Shown here: piece after piece, positions 29,965-43,213 of the stretch
Position numbering within the stretch: position 1 is the stretch's first letter
Layout: each line of letters begins with the position of its first letter
Source: Chelativorans sp. ZYF759
GTDB taxonomy: Bacteria > Pseudomonadota > Alphaproteobacteria > Rhizobiales > Rhizobiaceae
Length of the DNA: 64,000 nt
Direction: 5' to 3'
NCBI RefSeq assembly: GCF_012911015.1
Contig: NZ_WVVV01000001.1
Span: 434,001 to 498,000, forward strand
Notes under the pieces: generated by a model
What the model was told of the DNA's origin: nothing
The model's input: only the letters and a program-made list of their open reading frames with translations
Database searches by the model: none
Made by a program: the position numbers and the translations under genes

Positions 29965-30867
29965 TCAGCCCTTTATGGCTTCGACCAGCGTCTTTCCCAG
30001 CCGTGCCGGCGAGGGCGAGACCTTGATGCCGGCCGATTCCATGGCCGCGATCTTGTCCTCGGCGCCGCCCTTGCCTCCGGAAATCACGGCACCCGCATGG
30101 CCCATCGTGCGTCCGGGCGGTGCGGTGCGGCCCGCGATGAAGCCGGCCATCGGCTTCGCACGGCCCTTCTTGGCCTCGTCCTTGATGAACTGCGCGGCGT
30201 CTTCCTCGGCCGAGCCGCCGATCTCGCCGATCATGATGATCGATTCGGTCGCGTCGTCGGCCAGGAACATCTCGAGGATGTCGATGAACTCGGTGCCCTT
30301 GACCGGGTCGCCGCCGATGCCGACGGCCGTCGTCTGGCCGAGACCCTCGTTGGAGGTCTGGAAGACCGCCTCGTAGGTCAACGTGCCCGAACGCGAGACA
30401 ACGCCGACCGATCCCTTGCGGAAGATCGAGCCCGGCATGATGCCGATCTTGCATTCGTCGGGCGTGACCAGGCCCGGGCAGTTCGGCCCGATCAGGCGCG
30501 ACTTCGACTTGTCGAGCCTCGCCTTGACCTTGACCATGTCCATGACCGGGATGCCCTCGGTGATGCAGACGATCAGCTCCATCTCGGCCTCGATGGCCTC
30601 GATGATGGCGTCGGCGGCCCCTGCCGGCGGCACGTAGACCACCGAAGCGGTTGCACCGGTGCGCTCCCTGCCTTCGGCCACGGAGGAGAAGATCGGCAGG
30701 GTCTCACCCTTGGCGCCGGACCAGTTCTCGCCGCCCTTCTTGGGGTGGATTCCGCCGACCATCTGGGTGCCGTGATAGGCGAGCGCCTGTTCGGTGTGGA
30801 AGGTGCCGGTCTTGCCGGTCAGGCCCTGAACCAGAACCTTGGTGTTCTTGTCGATAAGGATGGACAT
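29965..30867 (-). CDS. sucD: Succinyl-CoA synthetase alpha subunit
   Basis: The alpha subunit binds CoA and carries the phosphohistidine intermediate. The 300-residue protein shows the N-terminal CoA-binding Rossmann region ([19 protein letters not shown]), [16 protein letters not shown], and the active-site His in [10 protein letters not shown] (about residue 247). It follows sucC with a 23-base gap and precedes sucA after about 157 bases holding a hairpin. Confidence 0.97.
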   Translation of the reverse strand: MSILIDKNTKVLVQGLTGKTGTFHTEQALAYHGTQMVGGIHPKKGGENWSGAKGETLPIFSSVAEGRERTGATASVVYVPPAGAADAIIEAIEAEMELIVCITEGIPVMDMVKVKARLDKSKSRLIGPNCPGLVTPDECKIGIMPGSIFRKGSVGVVSRSGTLTYEAVFQTSNEGLGQTTAVGIGGDPVKGTEFIDILEMFLADDATESIIMIGEIGGSAEEDAAQFIKDEAKKGRAKPMAGFIAGRTAPPGRTMGHAGAVISGGKGGAEDKIAAMESAGIKVSPSPARLGKTLVEAIKG

Positions 30868-30890
30868 TAATTCTGACCCTTCAGGTTCCG

Positions 30891-32084
<1,194 letters not shown>

Positions 32085-32097
32085 CGGTTGGCGTATC

Positions 32098-33213
<1,116 letters not shown>

Positions 33214-33236
33214 TCAAACGTTTAGATGACAATTAA

Positions 33237-33252
33237 CTTACGTAAACGTAAG
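33237..33252. promoter_or_regulatory. Perfect dyad upstream of mdh-suc operon (MerR-type candidate operator)
   Basis: CTTACGT-AA-ACGTAAG is a perfect 16-base inverted repeat in the 255-base gap between zapE and mdh. Its form resembles the TTACGT-n2-ACGTAA dyads I recall for MerR-family regulators such as LiuR. No clear -35/-10 pair was found around it. The regulator is not in this window. Confidence 0.5.
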
Positions 33253-33318
33253 AGTTTCTGGGCGATTTGCGGCTCGTTTGGTTGATATTTCGTTACCGTC
33301 AGGCGCTTCACACGTTCA

Positions 33319-34506
33319 TCAATCAGGCCGTCCCCACTCGCTGCTGCGCATTTCTGCCAGTCGCGAGGCGGTGCGTTCGAATTCGAAACGTTCCCGGCCC
33401 GTCCCTTCGGGATACAGGCCCGCCGGCTCGGCGGCCGCGCTCGCGAAAAGCCGTATGTGCTTGTCGTAAAGCGTGTCGATAAGCAGGATCAGCCGCTTGG
33501 CCTCGTTGCGCTGGTCGGGACGAAGCACAGGGATGTCGTCGATGAAGACCGTGTCGAATGCCTCGGCAATGGCGAGATAGTCGCGCGCGGCGAGCGGCTG
33601 GGCGCACAGGTCGTCGAAGGTGAACCGGGCCGCCTTTCCATTCGCCTGGGGAATGCGGACCTGCCGACCCTTTACCGCGATCGTACGCGGCCCCTCGTCG
33701 TGACCCGAGACCGCGGTCTGCCAGGCAGCGTCCATCGATTGGCGTGCCTCCTCGCCCAGTGGCGTCACATAGACCGGCAGTTCGGACAGCTTGAGCTGGC
33801 GGTAGTCGGTATCGCCATCCAGGGCGAAGACGTCGCAATGTCGTTTCAGGATACCGATAAAGGGTTCGAAAAGGCCCCGATTCAGCCCGTCCTTGTAGAG
33901 GTCGTCAGGGGCGACGTTCGAGGTCGCCACCACGACCACGCCGTGTTGGAACAGAGCCGAGAACAGGCGCGACAGGATCATCGCATCGGCGATGTCGGAC
34001 ACCGCGAATTCGTCGAAACAGAGGACCCAGGCCTCGTCCGCCAGTGTGCGGGCGATCGGCGGAATCGGGTCCTTTTCCTTCGTCTCTCCCCGATTGAGGG
34101 CTTCGCGCTGACGCTGAATGCGGTCGTGAACGTCCGCCATGAAGTCGTTGAAGTGAACGCGCCTCTTCCGTCGCACAGGCACCAGTTCGAAGAACATGTC
34201 CATGAGCATGGTCTTGCCGCGCCCGACCCCGCCATGAATGTAGAGGCCGCGGACGGGATCCCTGGTCTCCCTGCGTTTGCCGAACAGCCAGCCCAGCGCA
34301 CTCGACTTCGCCGCGAGACGTTTGGCGCGGAGTTCGGAAATCAGGCGATCCAGCTTCTCCGCCACACGGAGCTGCAGGGCATCGAGGCGCAGTGCCTCAC
34401 TGCCGGTAAGATGCTCGTATCTTTGCCGGACGGAACGGAATTCGGGCGTGCCCGCGAGCGAGGCCGCGGCGGCGGCCGGCTCGTTCTTGTCCCGCGCCGG
34501 AGCCAC
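33319..34506 (-). CDS. zapE: Cell-division-associated ATPase ZapE (AFG1 family)
   Basis: An AFG1/LACE1-type AAA-like ATPase; E. coli ZapE acts at the division ring and mitochondrial homologues in protein quality control. The 395-residue protein has Walker A in LYIHGGVGRGKTMLMD (about residue 88-103), the following HFNDFM segment, Walker B LCFDEFAVSDIADA, a sensor-1-like VATSNVAPDDLY, and the family C-terminus FIDDIPVL...EAKRLILLIDTLYD. Start is GTG 34506, six bases after the stop of the omp19-like gene, so the two may share a transcript. Confidence 0.93.
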   Translation of the reverse strand: MAPARDKNEPAAAAASLAGTPEFRSVRQRYEHLTGSEALRLDALQLRVAEKLDRLISELRAKRLAAKSSALGWLFGKRRETRDPVRGLYIHGGVGRGKTMLMDMFFELVPVRRKRRVHFNDFMADVHDRIQRQREALNRGETKEKDPIPPIARTLADEAWVLCFDEFAVSDIADAMILSRLFSALFQHGVVVVATSNVAPDDLYKDGLNRGLFEPFIGILKRHCDVFALDGDTDYRQLKLSELPVYVTPLGEEARQSMDAAWQTAVSGHDEGPRTIAVKGRQVRIPQANGKAARFTFDDLCAQPLAARDYLAIAEAFDTVFIDDIPVLRPDQRNEAKRLILLIDTLYDKHIRLFASAAAEPAGLYPEGTGRERFEFERTASRLAEMRSSEWGRPD

Positions 34507-34512
34507 CTGGCG

Positions 34513-35106
34513 TCAGCGGACCAGGGAAACCGACTGGCCGCTCGAGGTCTGGCCCTCGAACCGCCCGCTCGACGAGAAGAGACGGGCAAGCGCCGAACCG
34601 CTCTCGTCGTAGAGCGTCAGCTGGGAGCCCGAGACGTTCCACGATTTCACCTGGTCAAGCGGCGCCGGGCACCGCAGCGGACCGGCACGGAAACCTTCGC
34701 CGAACCGGGTCTGGGGCGTGGCGATCCGGCAGCTCTGTCCACCGACCGAGGCGTTCCAGACGCCCGCGACACTGCCAGCGGAGATTTCCTGCGCGCCCTG
34801 CGGCGGCAGGGACGCCATCTGCGGGTCGCCGCCGTCTGGGCGGCCCTCCGTGTCGGCGAATTCGCCATTGCCAAAATCGTCTTCCTGTCCGGGCGGAGCA
34901 GGGAACTGAGAGGCATCCGACATGCCGGGCTGCCCTGGTGGCGGCAACTGGCCTGTCTGGACCTGGCCTGTGGGGGCTGCCATGAGGGGCGCAGGTGCGG
35001 GAGCCGGCGCGCGCGTATTGACCCCGGAGAACCGCTCACTGGTACAGCCGGCGAGCGTTAGGGCGGCCACGGCCGCGGTCAGTATGCCAATTCTGGTAAA
35101 ATTCAT
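34513..35106 (-). CDS. Omp19-like outer-membrane lipoprotein (AprI/Inh family)
   Basis: A 197-residue lipoprotein with an N-terminal signal ending in the lipobox LAGC, a proline/glutamine-rich linker (about residues 30-100), and a C-terminal beta-barrel domain with VAGVWNASVGGQSCRIATPQT and AGPLRCP. This domain order and these motifs match Brucella Omp19, whose domain belongs to the AprI/Inh protease-inhibitor family and inhibits host proteases. The two cysteines of the domain (QSC, LRC) are conserved. The ATG at 35106 has GGAGGT upstream, better placed than the GTG at 35112. Surface exposure and inhibitor activity are inferred from the family. Confidence 0.87.
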   Translation of the reverse strand: MNFTRIGILTAAVAALTLAGCTSERFSGVNTRAPAPAPAPLMAAPTGQVQTGQLPPPGQPGMSDASQFPAPPGQEDDFGNGEFADTEGRPDGGDPQMASLPPQGAQEISAGSVAGVWNASVGGQSCRIATPQTRFGEGFRAGPLRCPAPLDQVKSWNVSGSQLTLYDESGSALARLFSSSGRFEGQTSSGQSVSLVR

Positions 35107-35306
35107 TATCACCTCCGGCGAAGCCTGGGCTTCGCTGGTTCAGTTGCATGTCCCCTGCATCACCAGAATAGTGGCGAAGTTTGGGTAAATCCAACCACCC
35201 CATGGTTAATTATTGGTTGCGGCCGATCCTGTGCCGCCTATCGACGGAACTCGCAGGCGGTCAAAACGTTCCGTTCCATGTAGATCACATATCACGAGGG
35301 GTCGTC

Positions 35307-35468
35307 ATGTTAGACTGGATTCTAATTCTGCTCGTCATCGCCGCTGTCGCTGGCCTTCTCGGCCTTAACGCGATCTCCGGCGTCGCGCTCACAGGCGCCA
35401 AGATACTGATCGGCGTGGTGCTCGTATTGTTCCTTCTCATGCTTCTCGGCGTCTACGCGGTCGCGTGA
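35307..35468 (+). CDS. DUF1328-family small membrane protein
   Basis: A 53-residue peptide, MLDWILILLVIAAVAGLLG then NAISGVALTGAKILIG and a second hydrophobic helix LVLFLLMLLGVY. This two-helix pattern matches the UPF0391/DUF1328 family of small inner-membrane proteins of unknown function. GAGGGG sits five bases before the ATG. The frame remains open 126 bases further upstream, but that part is not family-like. dapF follows about 70 bases later on the same strand. Confidence 0.8.
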   Translation: MLDWILILLVIAAVAGLLGLNAISGVALTGAKILIGVVLVLFLLMLLGVYAVA

Positions 35469-35540
35469 ATCAGGGTTGGCGTCTGGCAAAACAAGGCCTG
35501 ATGGGCCATATAGGCCCGAAGTTCCTTGGATCTGGAGATC

Positions 35541-36422
35541 ATGACGGCCAGCGCCCCCTTTGCCAGGATGAACGGGCTCGGCAACCAGATACTGGTTGTC
35601 GACATGCGTGGTCGCACCGATGAGGTGACCGCGCAGGCCGCGCTTGCTCTCGCAGGCGACGGCGCGACGAGGTTCGATCAAATCATGGCGGTCCATGATC
35701 CCCGTTCCGCCGGCACTGCCAGTTACGTCCGCATCCTGAATGCCGACGGCTCTGCCGCCCAGGCATGCGGCAACGGCATGCGCTGCGTGGTGCAGGCACT
35801 CGCCGCGGAGACGGGACAGCGCGTTTTCACGTTCGAGACGATTGCCGGCATTCTTGCCGCGGAGGAACATGATGACGGCTCGATCTCCGTCGACATGGGC
35901 GTGCCCCGCCTCGCATGGCAGGACATCCCGCTTGCCGAGGAATTCGCGGATACGCGGATGATCGAACTGCAGGTCGGTCCGATCGAGGCGCCCGTGCTGC
36001 ATTCGCCCTCGGTCGTTTCGATGGGCAACCCCCATGCGATCTTCTGGGTTGATCGGGACGTCTGGTCCTACGATCTGGAACGGTTCGGCCCGATGCTGGA
36101 AAACCATCCCATCTTTCCCGAACGCGCCAATATCTCGATCGCCCGCGTGACCGCACCGACGGCGCTCGCTTTGCGCACCTGGGAGCGGGGGGCGGGCTTG
36201 ACGCGTGCCTGCGGCACGGCCGCCTGCGCCGCGGCGGTCTCGGCCGCCCGCACCGGACGCACGGGCCGGAACGTGACGGTCACCGTCCCGGGCGGCGATC
36301 TGCAGATCTCGTGGCGCGAGGACAACCACGTCATCATGACCGGCCCCGCCGAGTGGGAATTCTCCGGCACGCTCGATCCGTCGACCGGTGCCTGGCAGCG
36401 CGACGTCCAGGACGTGGCCTGA
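35541..36422 (+). CDS. dapF: Diaminopimelate epimerase DapF
   Basis: DapF converts L,L- to meso-diaminopimelate for lysine and peptidoglycan, using two cysteines. The 293-residue protein has the N-terminal [12 protein letters not shown], the first catalytic Cys in [11 protein letters not shown] and the second in [14 protein letters not shown] 35541 has GGAG four bases upstream; the TTG at 35526 is less likely. Its stop overlaps the mtaB start (TGATG), opening a chain of coupled genes dapF-mtaB-ftsY-yciB. Confidence 0.96.
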   Translation: MTASAPFARMNGLGNQILVVDMRGRTDEVTAQAALALAGDGATRFDQIMAVHDPRSAGTASYVRILNADGSAAQACGNGMRCVVQALAAETGQRVFTFETIAGILAAEEHDDGSISVDMGVPRLAWQDIPLAEEFADTRMIELQVGPIEAPVLHSPSVVSMGNPHAIFWVDRDVWSYDLERFGPMLENHPIFPERANISIARVTAPTALALRTWERGAGLTRACGTAACAAAVSAARTGRTGRNVTVTVPGGDLQISWREDNHVIMTGPAEWEFSGTLDPSTGAWQRDVQDVA

Positions 36423-37704
36423 TGGCGGTCGAGATCGTCACTTTCGGTTGCCGGCTCAACGCCTATGAATCCGAAGTCATGCGCGGCGAGGCGGAAAAGG
36501 CCGGGCTCGGCGAACTGGCGGGCGGCGCCATCGTGGTCAACACCTGCGCGGTGACTGCCGAGGCCGTGCGCCAGGCCCGCCAGACGATCCGCAAGGCGCG
36601 CCGCGACAACCCGGCCGCGCGGATCATCGTCACCGGCTGCGCGGCCCAGACGGAGGCCGCCACCTTCACCGAGATGGAGGAGGTCGATCTCGTTCTCGGC
36701 AATGAAGAAAAGCTGAAGGCCCATAATTATCGGGCGCTGCCGGATTTTGGCGTCAATCACTTCGAAAAGGCCCGCGTCAACGACATCATGTCGGTCACCG
36801 AGACCGCGGGCCACATGGTCGATGCCATCGAGGGCCGGGCCCGTGCCTTCGTGCAGGTCCAGAACGGCTGCGACCACCGCTGCACCTTCTGCATCATCCC
36901 GTTCGGGCGCGGAAACTCGCGCTCCGTTCCGATGGGCGCGGTCGTCGACCAGGTCAGGCGGCTGGTCGACAATGGCTACGCCGAAGTGGTGCTGACCGGC
37001 GTCGACATGACGAGCTATGGCGCAGACCTGCCCGGCAAGCCGCGCCTCGGCCGGCTCGTGGCGACCATCCTGAGACAGATACCCGATCTGGCGCGGCTGC
37101 GGCTTTCCTCGATCGATTCCATCGAAGCGGATGCGGAACTGCTGGAGGCCATAGCCTCGGAGACGCGGCTGATGCCGCATCTGCACCTGTCGCTGCAGCA
37201 TGGCGACGACATGATCCTCAAGCGCATGAAGCGGCGCCACGGCCGCGACGATTCCATCCGTTTCTGCGCCGACATCCGGGCCGTGCGCCCCGATATCGTC
37301 TTCGGGGCCGATATCATCGCCGGCTTCCCGACCGAGACCGACGCGATGTTCGCCAATTCGCTCGCGATCGTCGAGCAATGCGGACTCACCCATCTGCACG
37401 TCTTCCCGTTCTCGCCGCGCGAGGGAACGCCGGCGGCCCGCATGCCGCAACTGCCGCGCAGGCTGGTAAAGGAACGTGCCGCCATGTTGCGGCAGGCGGC
37501 TGGGGATGCCTATGCACGTCATCTTTCGTCACTCGGCGGGACGCGGCAGCGCATCCTCATCGAGCGCGAGGGTCTGGGCCGGACGGAAGGTTTCACCTTG
37601 TGTTCGATCGACCACGGGAGCCCCGGCGAGATCGTTGAGGCGACGATTGCCGGGCATGACGGCGAGAGGCTGATCGCAGCCGCAGTGGAAGCAGAGGCGG
37701 CCTG

Positions 37705-37705
<1 letters not shown>
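36422..37705 (+). CDS. mtaB: tRNA t6A37 methylthiotransferase MtaB
   Basis: A radical-SAM enzyme adding a methylthio group to t6A37 of tRNA. The 427-residue protein has the N-terminal UPF0004 domain whose three cysteines bind one Fe-S cluster (TFGCRLN, NTCAVT, TGCAAQ), the radical-SAM motif CDHRCTFC, the LHLSLQHGDD segment, and a C-terminal TRAM-like region. The short N-terminal UPF0004 motifs and length fit MtaB rather than MiaB. The start overlaps the dapF stop and the stop overlaps the ftsY start. Confidence 0.93.
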
Positions 37706-39287
<1,582 letters not shown>

Positions 39288-39291
<4 letters not shown>

Positions 39292-39944
39292 GCGAACGTA
39301 TCCTCGAGCGCGACCCGAGCGATCCGAAGAAGAAGGAAGAAATCCATCCGGTGCTGAAGCTGGCGCTGGAACTGGGACCGCTGATGGTCTTCTTCTTCGC
39401 CAATGCGCGGGGCGAATGGCTGGCCGAGCGCTTCCCCGCGCTGGGTGAGCTCGGCGGCCCGCTTTTCATCGCCACTGCCCTGTTCATGGTCGCCATGGCG
39501 ATATCCTTGTCAGTCTCCTGGCTGCTCGTGCGCAGCCTGCCGATCATGCCGCTCGTCTCCGGCATCGTCGTCTTCGTGTTCGGCGCGCTGACGCTCTATC
39601 TCCAGGACGAGATCTTCATCAAGATGAAGCCGACCATCGTCAATTCGCTGTTCGGCGCCGTGCTGCTGGGCGGCCTGTTCTTCGGCAAGCCGCTGCTCGG
39701 CTATGTCTTCGACAGCGCCTTCAAGCTCGACGCCGAGGGCTGGCGCAAGCTGACCTTGCGCTGGGGCTGGTTCTTCTTCTTCCTCGCCGTCCTGAACGAA
39801 GTCGTGTGGCGCGGCTTCTCGACCGATTTCTGGGTCGCCTTCAAGGTGTGGGGCACGATGCCCATCACGATCGCCTTTACGATGGCGCAGATGCCGCTCA
39901 TCATGCGTCACGCGCTGGGTGAGGAAAAGCAGCCGGCGGAGTAG
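39288..39944 (+). CDS. yciB: Inner-membrane septation/spanning protein YciB (IspZ family)
   Basis: A 218-residue integral membrane protein of the YciB/IspZ (septation protein A) family with about five membrane segments. Family signatures are the N-terminal [40 protein letters not shown], and [24 protein letters not shown]. The family is linked to cell-envelope synthesis and septation, but its biochemical role is not settled. The ATG overlaps the ftsY stop by four bases. Confidence 0.92.
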
Positions 39945-39953
39945 GGGAGAGAA

Positions 39954-40568
39954 ATGGATTTCATCACCAGCCGCGAGGAACTCCGCGCCCATTATGGCGC
40001 CGCGCATGTCCTGGCGATCAAGAAGGCGCTGCCGGCGCTCGACCATCATTCAAAGGCCTTCATCGCGCGCAGCCCGTTCGTGCTGATCGGCTCGTCGGAC
40101 ATGGCCGGCAATGGTGACGTGACGCCGAAGGGTGACAGGCCCGGTTTCGTCGCGATCCTCGACGACACCACCATCGCCATCCCCGACCGCCCCGGGAACA
40201 ACCGACTCGATACGTTCGAGAACGTGATCGAAAATCCTGCTGTCGGCCTTCTGTTCGTCATCCCCGGGATGAACGAGACCCTGCGCGTCAACGGGCTCGG
40301 GCGCATCACCGCCGATATGGCCCTGCGCGAGACATTCGCCATCGAAGGCCGCGTGCCCGCTACCGTCCTGGTGGTCGAGATCAAGGCCTGCTACATGCAC
40401 TGCGCGAAGGCCTTCATGCGCTCCAAGCTGTGGGCGCCGGAAAGCTGGCCTGCGCGCGAGACCCTGCCGACGCTGGGCCAGATCCTGCGCGATCAGGTGG
40501 CGCTTTCGGAATCGGCCCGGCAGCTGGATGACGGGCTCGACCAGGCCTACGCCAAGTCGATGTGGTAG
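39954..40568 (+). CDS. Pyridoxamine-5'-phosphate-oxidase-family FMN protein
   Basis: A 204-residue protein of the PPOX/split-barrel FMN-binding superfamily, of the MSMEG_1061/DR2398-like type as I recall it. Characteristic segments are FVLIGSSDMAGNGDVTPKGDRPGFV, IPDRPGNNRLDTFENVIENPAVGLLFVIPG and the C-terminal ACYMHCAKAFMRSKLW. Such proteins bind FMN or F420, and most lack a known substrate. It starts nine bases after the yciB stop and may be the last gene of the dapF series. It converges on the DUF2332 gene with three bases between stops. Confidence 0.85.
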   Translation: MDFITSREELRAHYGAAHVLAIKKALPALDHHSKAFIARSPFVLIGSSDMAGNGDVTPKGDRPGFVAILDDTTIAIPDRPGNNRLDTFENVIENPAVGLLFVIPGMNETLRVNGLGRITADMALRETFAIEGRVPATVLVVEIKACYMHCAKAFMRSKLWAPESWPARETLPTLGQILRDQVALSESARQLDDGLDQAYAKSMW

Positions 40569-40571
40569 GCC

Positions 40572-41612
40572 TCAGCCTTCCCAGGCGATCCAGCGCCCGT
40601 GGAAATCCACCCTGGCCAGACGCCGGGTGGCGCCGCCTGGCCAGAGGGTCAGCGACAAGACCGCATGACCGCTTTCCCCCGGCGTGGGCTCCATGCGCAG
40701 ATGCGCCAGGGGCGCGGCGTCCGTGGCTCTTGCGCCAGCCTGTTCGAGCGCGGTCTCGATGCGCGCCTTGGTCGTCTCCGGCATGTATTGCCACATGATC
40801 GAGTGCATCAGCACATAGGCGGCGCCATCCGGTCGCGCCGCCAGTTCCCGCTCGACGAAATCCGCCGCATCCTCACCGGTCAACCGGAAGGGATGCTGCT
40901 CGGCAACCTTCATGGCCGCCTCCAGCCGGTCCATGCGATGGGGCTGATCCGGCCAGAGATAGGCCTTCAGGCGAAGCCGCTGGCCGGGATCGGCGATGTC
41001 GACCGGCATGCGGTCGCAGCCTGCACGGGCGACGATGGCCAGCCGCCCGTCGAGAGGCGGCGGCGCGCCTTCCACCTGCGGCGACAGCTTGACCGGCGAG
41101 GTCGCCGCGCCCCAGCTTTCGTTTTCATAGCCGTAGTCGAACCGGTCGAGATTGAGGTTGAGGCCCGCGCTGGCGCCGATCTCGCCGAGGGCGAGCCCCA
41201 TGCCCGTTTCGCGCGCGACCAGCAGCAGGCCCGGCAACAGCATCGCCGATCGCGCGATCTCGTTGGTCTGCGGCGGGGAGTCGATGAAGCCGCAAATGAA
41301 GGCGTCGTGGCGGCGGAGCGCGGCCTGGACCGCCTCGCGCAAGACGCCCTCCTCCGTCCGGTTTGGCGGATATTGTGCCGCAAGTTCGTCGTCAGCCCCG
41401 GAAAGCACCAGCGCATGCAGGGCGCCGCACAGCCGCAGGGCGAGCGCGTCGGCGCCAGGATCGCCTTGCCAGTTCAGGGCCTTTTGGCCCGTAGCGGTGG
41501 CCTCGTCGAGCAGGTCGGCTAGCAGCCGGCATATGCGGGCCGTGAAGGGCGAGCCGAGCCGGTCGCATGCCCTCGCCTGGGATTCGAAATGGTCCTTCGG
41601 GAATGCGCTCAT
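40572..41612 (-). CDS. DUF2332 family protein
   Basis: A 346-residue cytoplasmic protein of the uncharacterised DUF2332 family. Recognisable blocks are ALALRLCGALHALVL near residue 55, the central SAMLLPGLLL and LALGEIGASAGLNLNLDRF, and the C-terminal VLMHSIMWQYMP and HGRWIAW. The ExGASAGLN block looks like the glycine-rich motif I of class I SAM methyltransferases, so a methyltransferase-like fold is possible but unproven. Its ATG overlaps the ccmG stop (ATGA), so it is translated as the last gene of ccmBCDG. Confidence 0.85.
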   Translation of the reverse strand: MSAFPKDHFESQARACDRLGSPFTARICRLLADLLDEATATGQKALNWQGDPGADALALRLCGALHALVLSGADDELAAQYPPNRTEEGVLREAVQAALRRHDAFICGFIDSPPQTNEIARSAMLLPGLLLVARETGMGLALGEIGASAGLNLNLDRFDYGYENESWGAATSPVKLSPQVEGAPPPLDGRLAIVARAGCDRMPVDIADPGQRLRLKAYLWPDQPHRMDRLEAAMKVAEQHPFRLTGEDAADFVERELAARPDGAAYVLMHSIMWQYMPETTKARIETALEQAGARATDAAPLAHLRMEPTPGESGHAVLSLTLWPGGATRRLARVDFHGRWIAWEG

Positions 41613-42187
41613 TCAGCCGCCAGTGCCGCCTCGATCGCCGGCACCAGTTCCTCGCGGAAGGAGGCGGCGGTGAAGGGTCCGACATGCTTGTAGACGATCG
41701 TGCCGTCGCGCCCCACTAGGAAGGTCTCCGGCACGCCATAGACACCCCAGTCGATCGCGGTGCGTCCCGAGCCATCGACCCCGATCGCATCGAACGGGTT
41801 GCCGAGCTCGCCCAGGAAGCGGCGCGCATTCTCCGGCCGGTCCTTGTAGTTGATGCCGGCGATGGTCACGCGACCATCCTCGGCCAGCGCCATCAAATAG
41901 GGGTGTTCCTGCCTGCACGGCACGCACCAGGAGGCCCAGACATTGACCAGCGTCACCTGCCCTTCGAAGCTGGCCGAGTCGATGCCCGGCAGTGGCGAGT
42001 TATCGAGGGGCGGCAGATTGGTTGCCGGCGCCTCGGCCCCGATCAGCGCCGAGGGCACCACGGAGGCGTCGCGACCCGACAGGAGCTGCAGCAGGAAAAG
42101 GCCCGCCAGCGCCATGAACACCATCAGGGGCAGAAGTGCCGGCCACAGGCGCCGCCGCGGCGCCGGAGTTTCGGTCTCGGTGCTCAC
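41609..42187 (-). CDS. ccmG: Cytochrome c maturation thiol-disulphide reductase CcmG/DsbE
   Basis: CcmG is a membrane-anchored periplasmic thioredoxin-like protein that keeps apocytochrome c or CcmH cysteines reduced. The 192-residue protein has one N-terminal membrane anchor (PALLPLMVFMALAGLFLLQLL), the active-site WASWCVPCRQEHP, the conserved GINYKDRPENARRFL, and a GVYGVPETFLV cis-proline region. It overlaps ccmD upstream and DUF2332 downstream by four bases each. Confidence 0.95.
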   Translation of the reverse strand: MSTETETPAPRRRLWPALLPLMVFMALAGLFLLQLLSGRDASVVPSALIGAEAPATNLPPLDNSPLPGIDSASFEGQVTLVNVWASWCVPCRQEHPYLMALAEDGRVTIAGINYKDRPENARRFLGELGNPFDAIGVDGSGRTAIDWGVYGVPETFLVGRDGTIVYKHVGPFTAASFREELVPAIEAALAAE

Positions 42188-42348
42188 GGCGTTTCCTTGC
42201 GGTCCGAGCGCCGCCTGATTCCGCGCGCCTCCAATTCCGCCAGTTCGCGTCGCCGGAAACGATGGTCGAGCATCAGCCAGCCGGCAATGCCTGCCAGCAC
42301 CAGGAAGGTGGCCGCATAGGCGGCGAAGACATAGGCCTCATGCGTCAT
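42184..42348 (-). CDS. ccmD: Heme exporter protein CcmD
   Basis: A 54-residue protein with one membrane helix (FAAYAATFLVLAGIAGWLML) followed by a basic tail DHRFRRRELAELEARGIRRR, the standard CcmD form. CcmD releases holo-CcmE from CcmABC. It is encoded between ccmC and ccmG with ATGA overlaps at both ends, which identifies it firmly despite its size. Confidence 0.93.
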   Translation of the reverse strand: MTHEAYVFAAYAATFLVLAGIAGWLMLDHRFRRRELAELEARGIRRRSDRKETP

Positions 42349-43118
42349 GCGGGGCCCCTCGGCGCACGGTCGGCGCCGCGCGCTGCCAGTCGCCGCATCG
42401 CGGCCACGCGCCGTGCCCAGATCTCGTTGCGCATGGCCACCAGATGGAAGGCCACGAAGAGGAGGGAAAAGCCCAGCGCCATGACCAGCAGCGGCCACAG
42501 CATGGTCGGATGAATTGCCGGGCCGTCCATCCTGATCACGGAAGCCGGCTGGTGCAGCGTGTTCCACCAGTCGACGGAGAAGCGGATGATGGGGATGTTG
42601 ACGAAGCCTACAAGCGTGACGATCGCGGCAGCCTTGGCCGATCGGGACGGGTCGTCCAGCGCCCGCGTCAGGGCGATGATGCCGAGATAGAGCAGGAACA
42701 GCACGAAGACGGAGGTGAGACGCGCATCCCAGACCCACCAGGTGCCCCACATGGGCTTGCCCCAGATCGAACCGGTGACGAGAGCGATGAAGGTGAATGC
42801 CGCTCCCAGCGGCGCCGCCGCCTTGAGCGAGACGTCGGCCAGCGGATGCCGCCAGACCAGTGTTCCCAGCGCGGACGCCGCCATCAGCGAGTAGCAGAGC
42901 ATGGACAGCCAGGCAAAGGGCACATGCACATACATGATGCGCACGGTCTCGCCCTGCTGGTAGTCCTGCGGCGCGGTGAAGCTCATATACAGTCCCACCG
43001 CCAGCACGAGTGCGGCGATTGCCCCCACCCACGGGATCAGCCACCCTGCAATCGAAAGAAAGCGGGTAGGGTTGGCTACGTCCATCCAGCTGCGGATCGG
43101 GGTGGCGGTATCGCTCAT
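42345..43118 (-). CDS. ccmC: Heme-handling membrane protein CcmC
   Basis: CcmC loads heme onto CcmE. The 257-residue protein has six hydrophobic segments and the tryptophan-rich periplasmic WWD motif WGTWWVWDARLTS, with conserved histidine-containing loops (YVHVPFAW; VDWWNTLHQPAS). The ATG at 43118 gives a normal length and N-terminus. It overlaps ccmD by four bases and follows ccmB after 95 bases. Confidence 0.95.
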   Translation of the reverse strand: MSDTATPIRSWMDVANPTRFLSIAGWLIPWVGAIAALVLAVGLYMSFTAPQDYQQGETVRIMYVHVPFAWLSMLCYSLMAASALGTLVWRHPLADVSLKAAAPLGAAFTFIALVTGSIWGKPMWGTWWVWDARLTSVFVLFLLYLGIIALTRALDDPSRSAKAAAIVTLVGFVNIPIIRFSVDWWNTLHQPASVIRMDGPAIHPTMLWPLLVMALGFSLLFVAFHLVAMRNEIWARRVAAMRRLAARGADRAPRGPA

Positions 43119-43213
43119 GGCGTCCTCAATAAACCGGCCGCAACGGCCATGCAATTGACGGCAATCAATCCGGCGTGACCCGGGGGCGATGTGTCGCGGT
43201 CCCGTGGCCGGTT

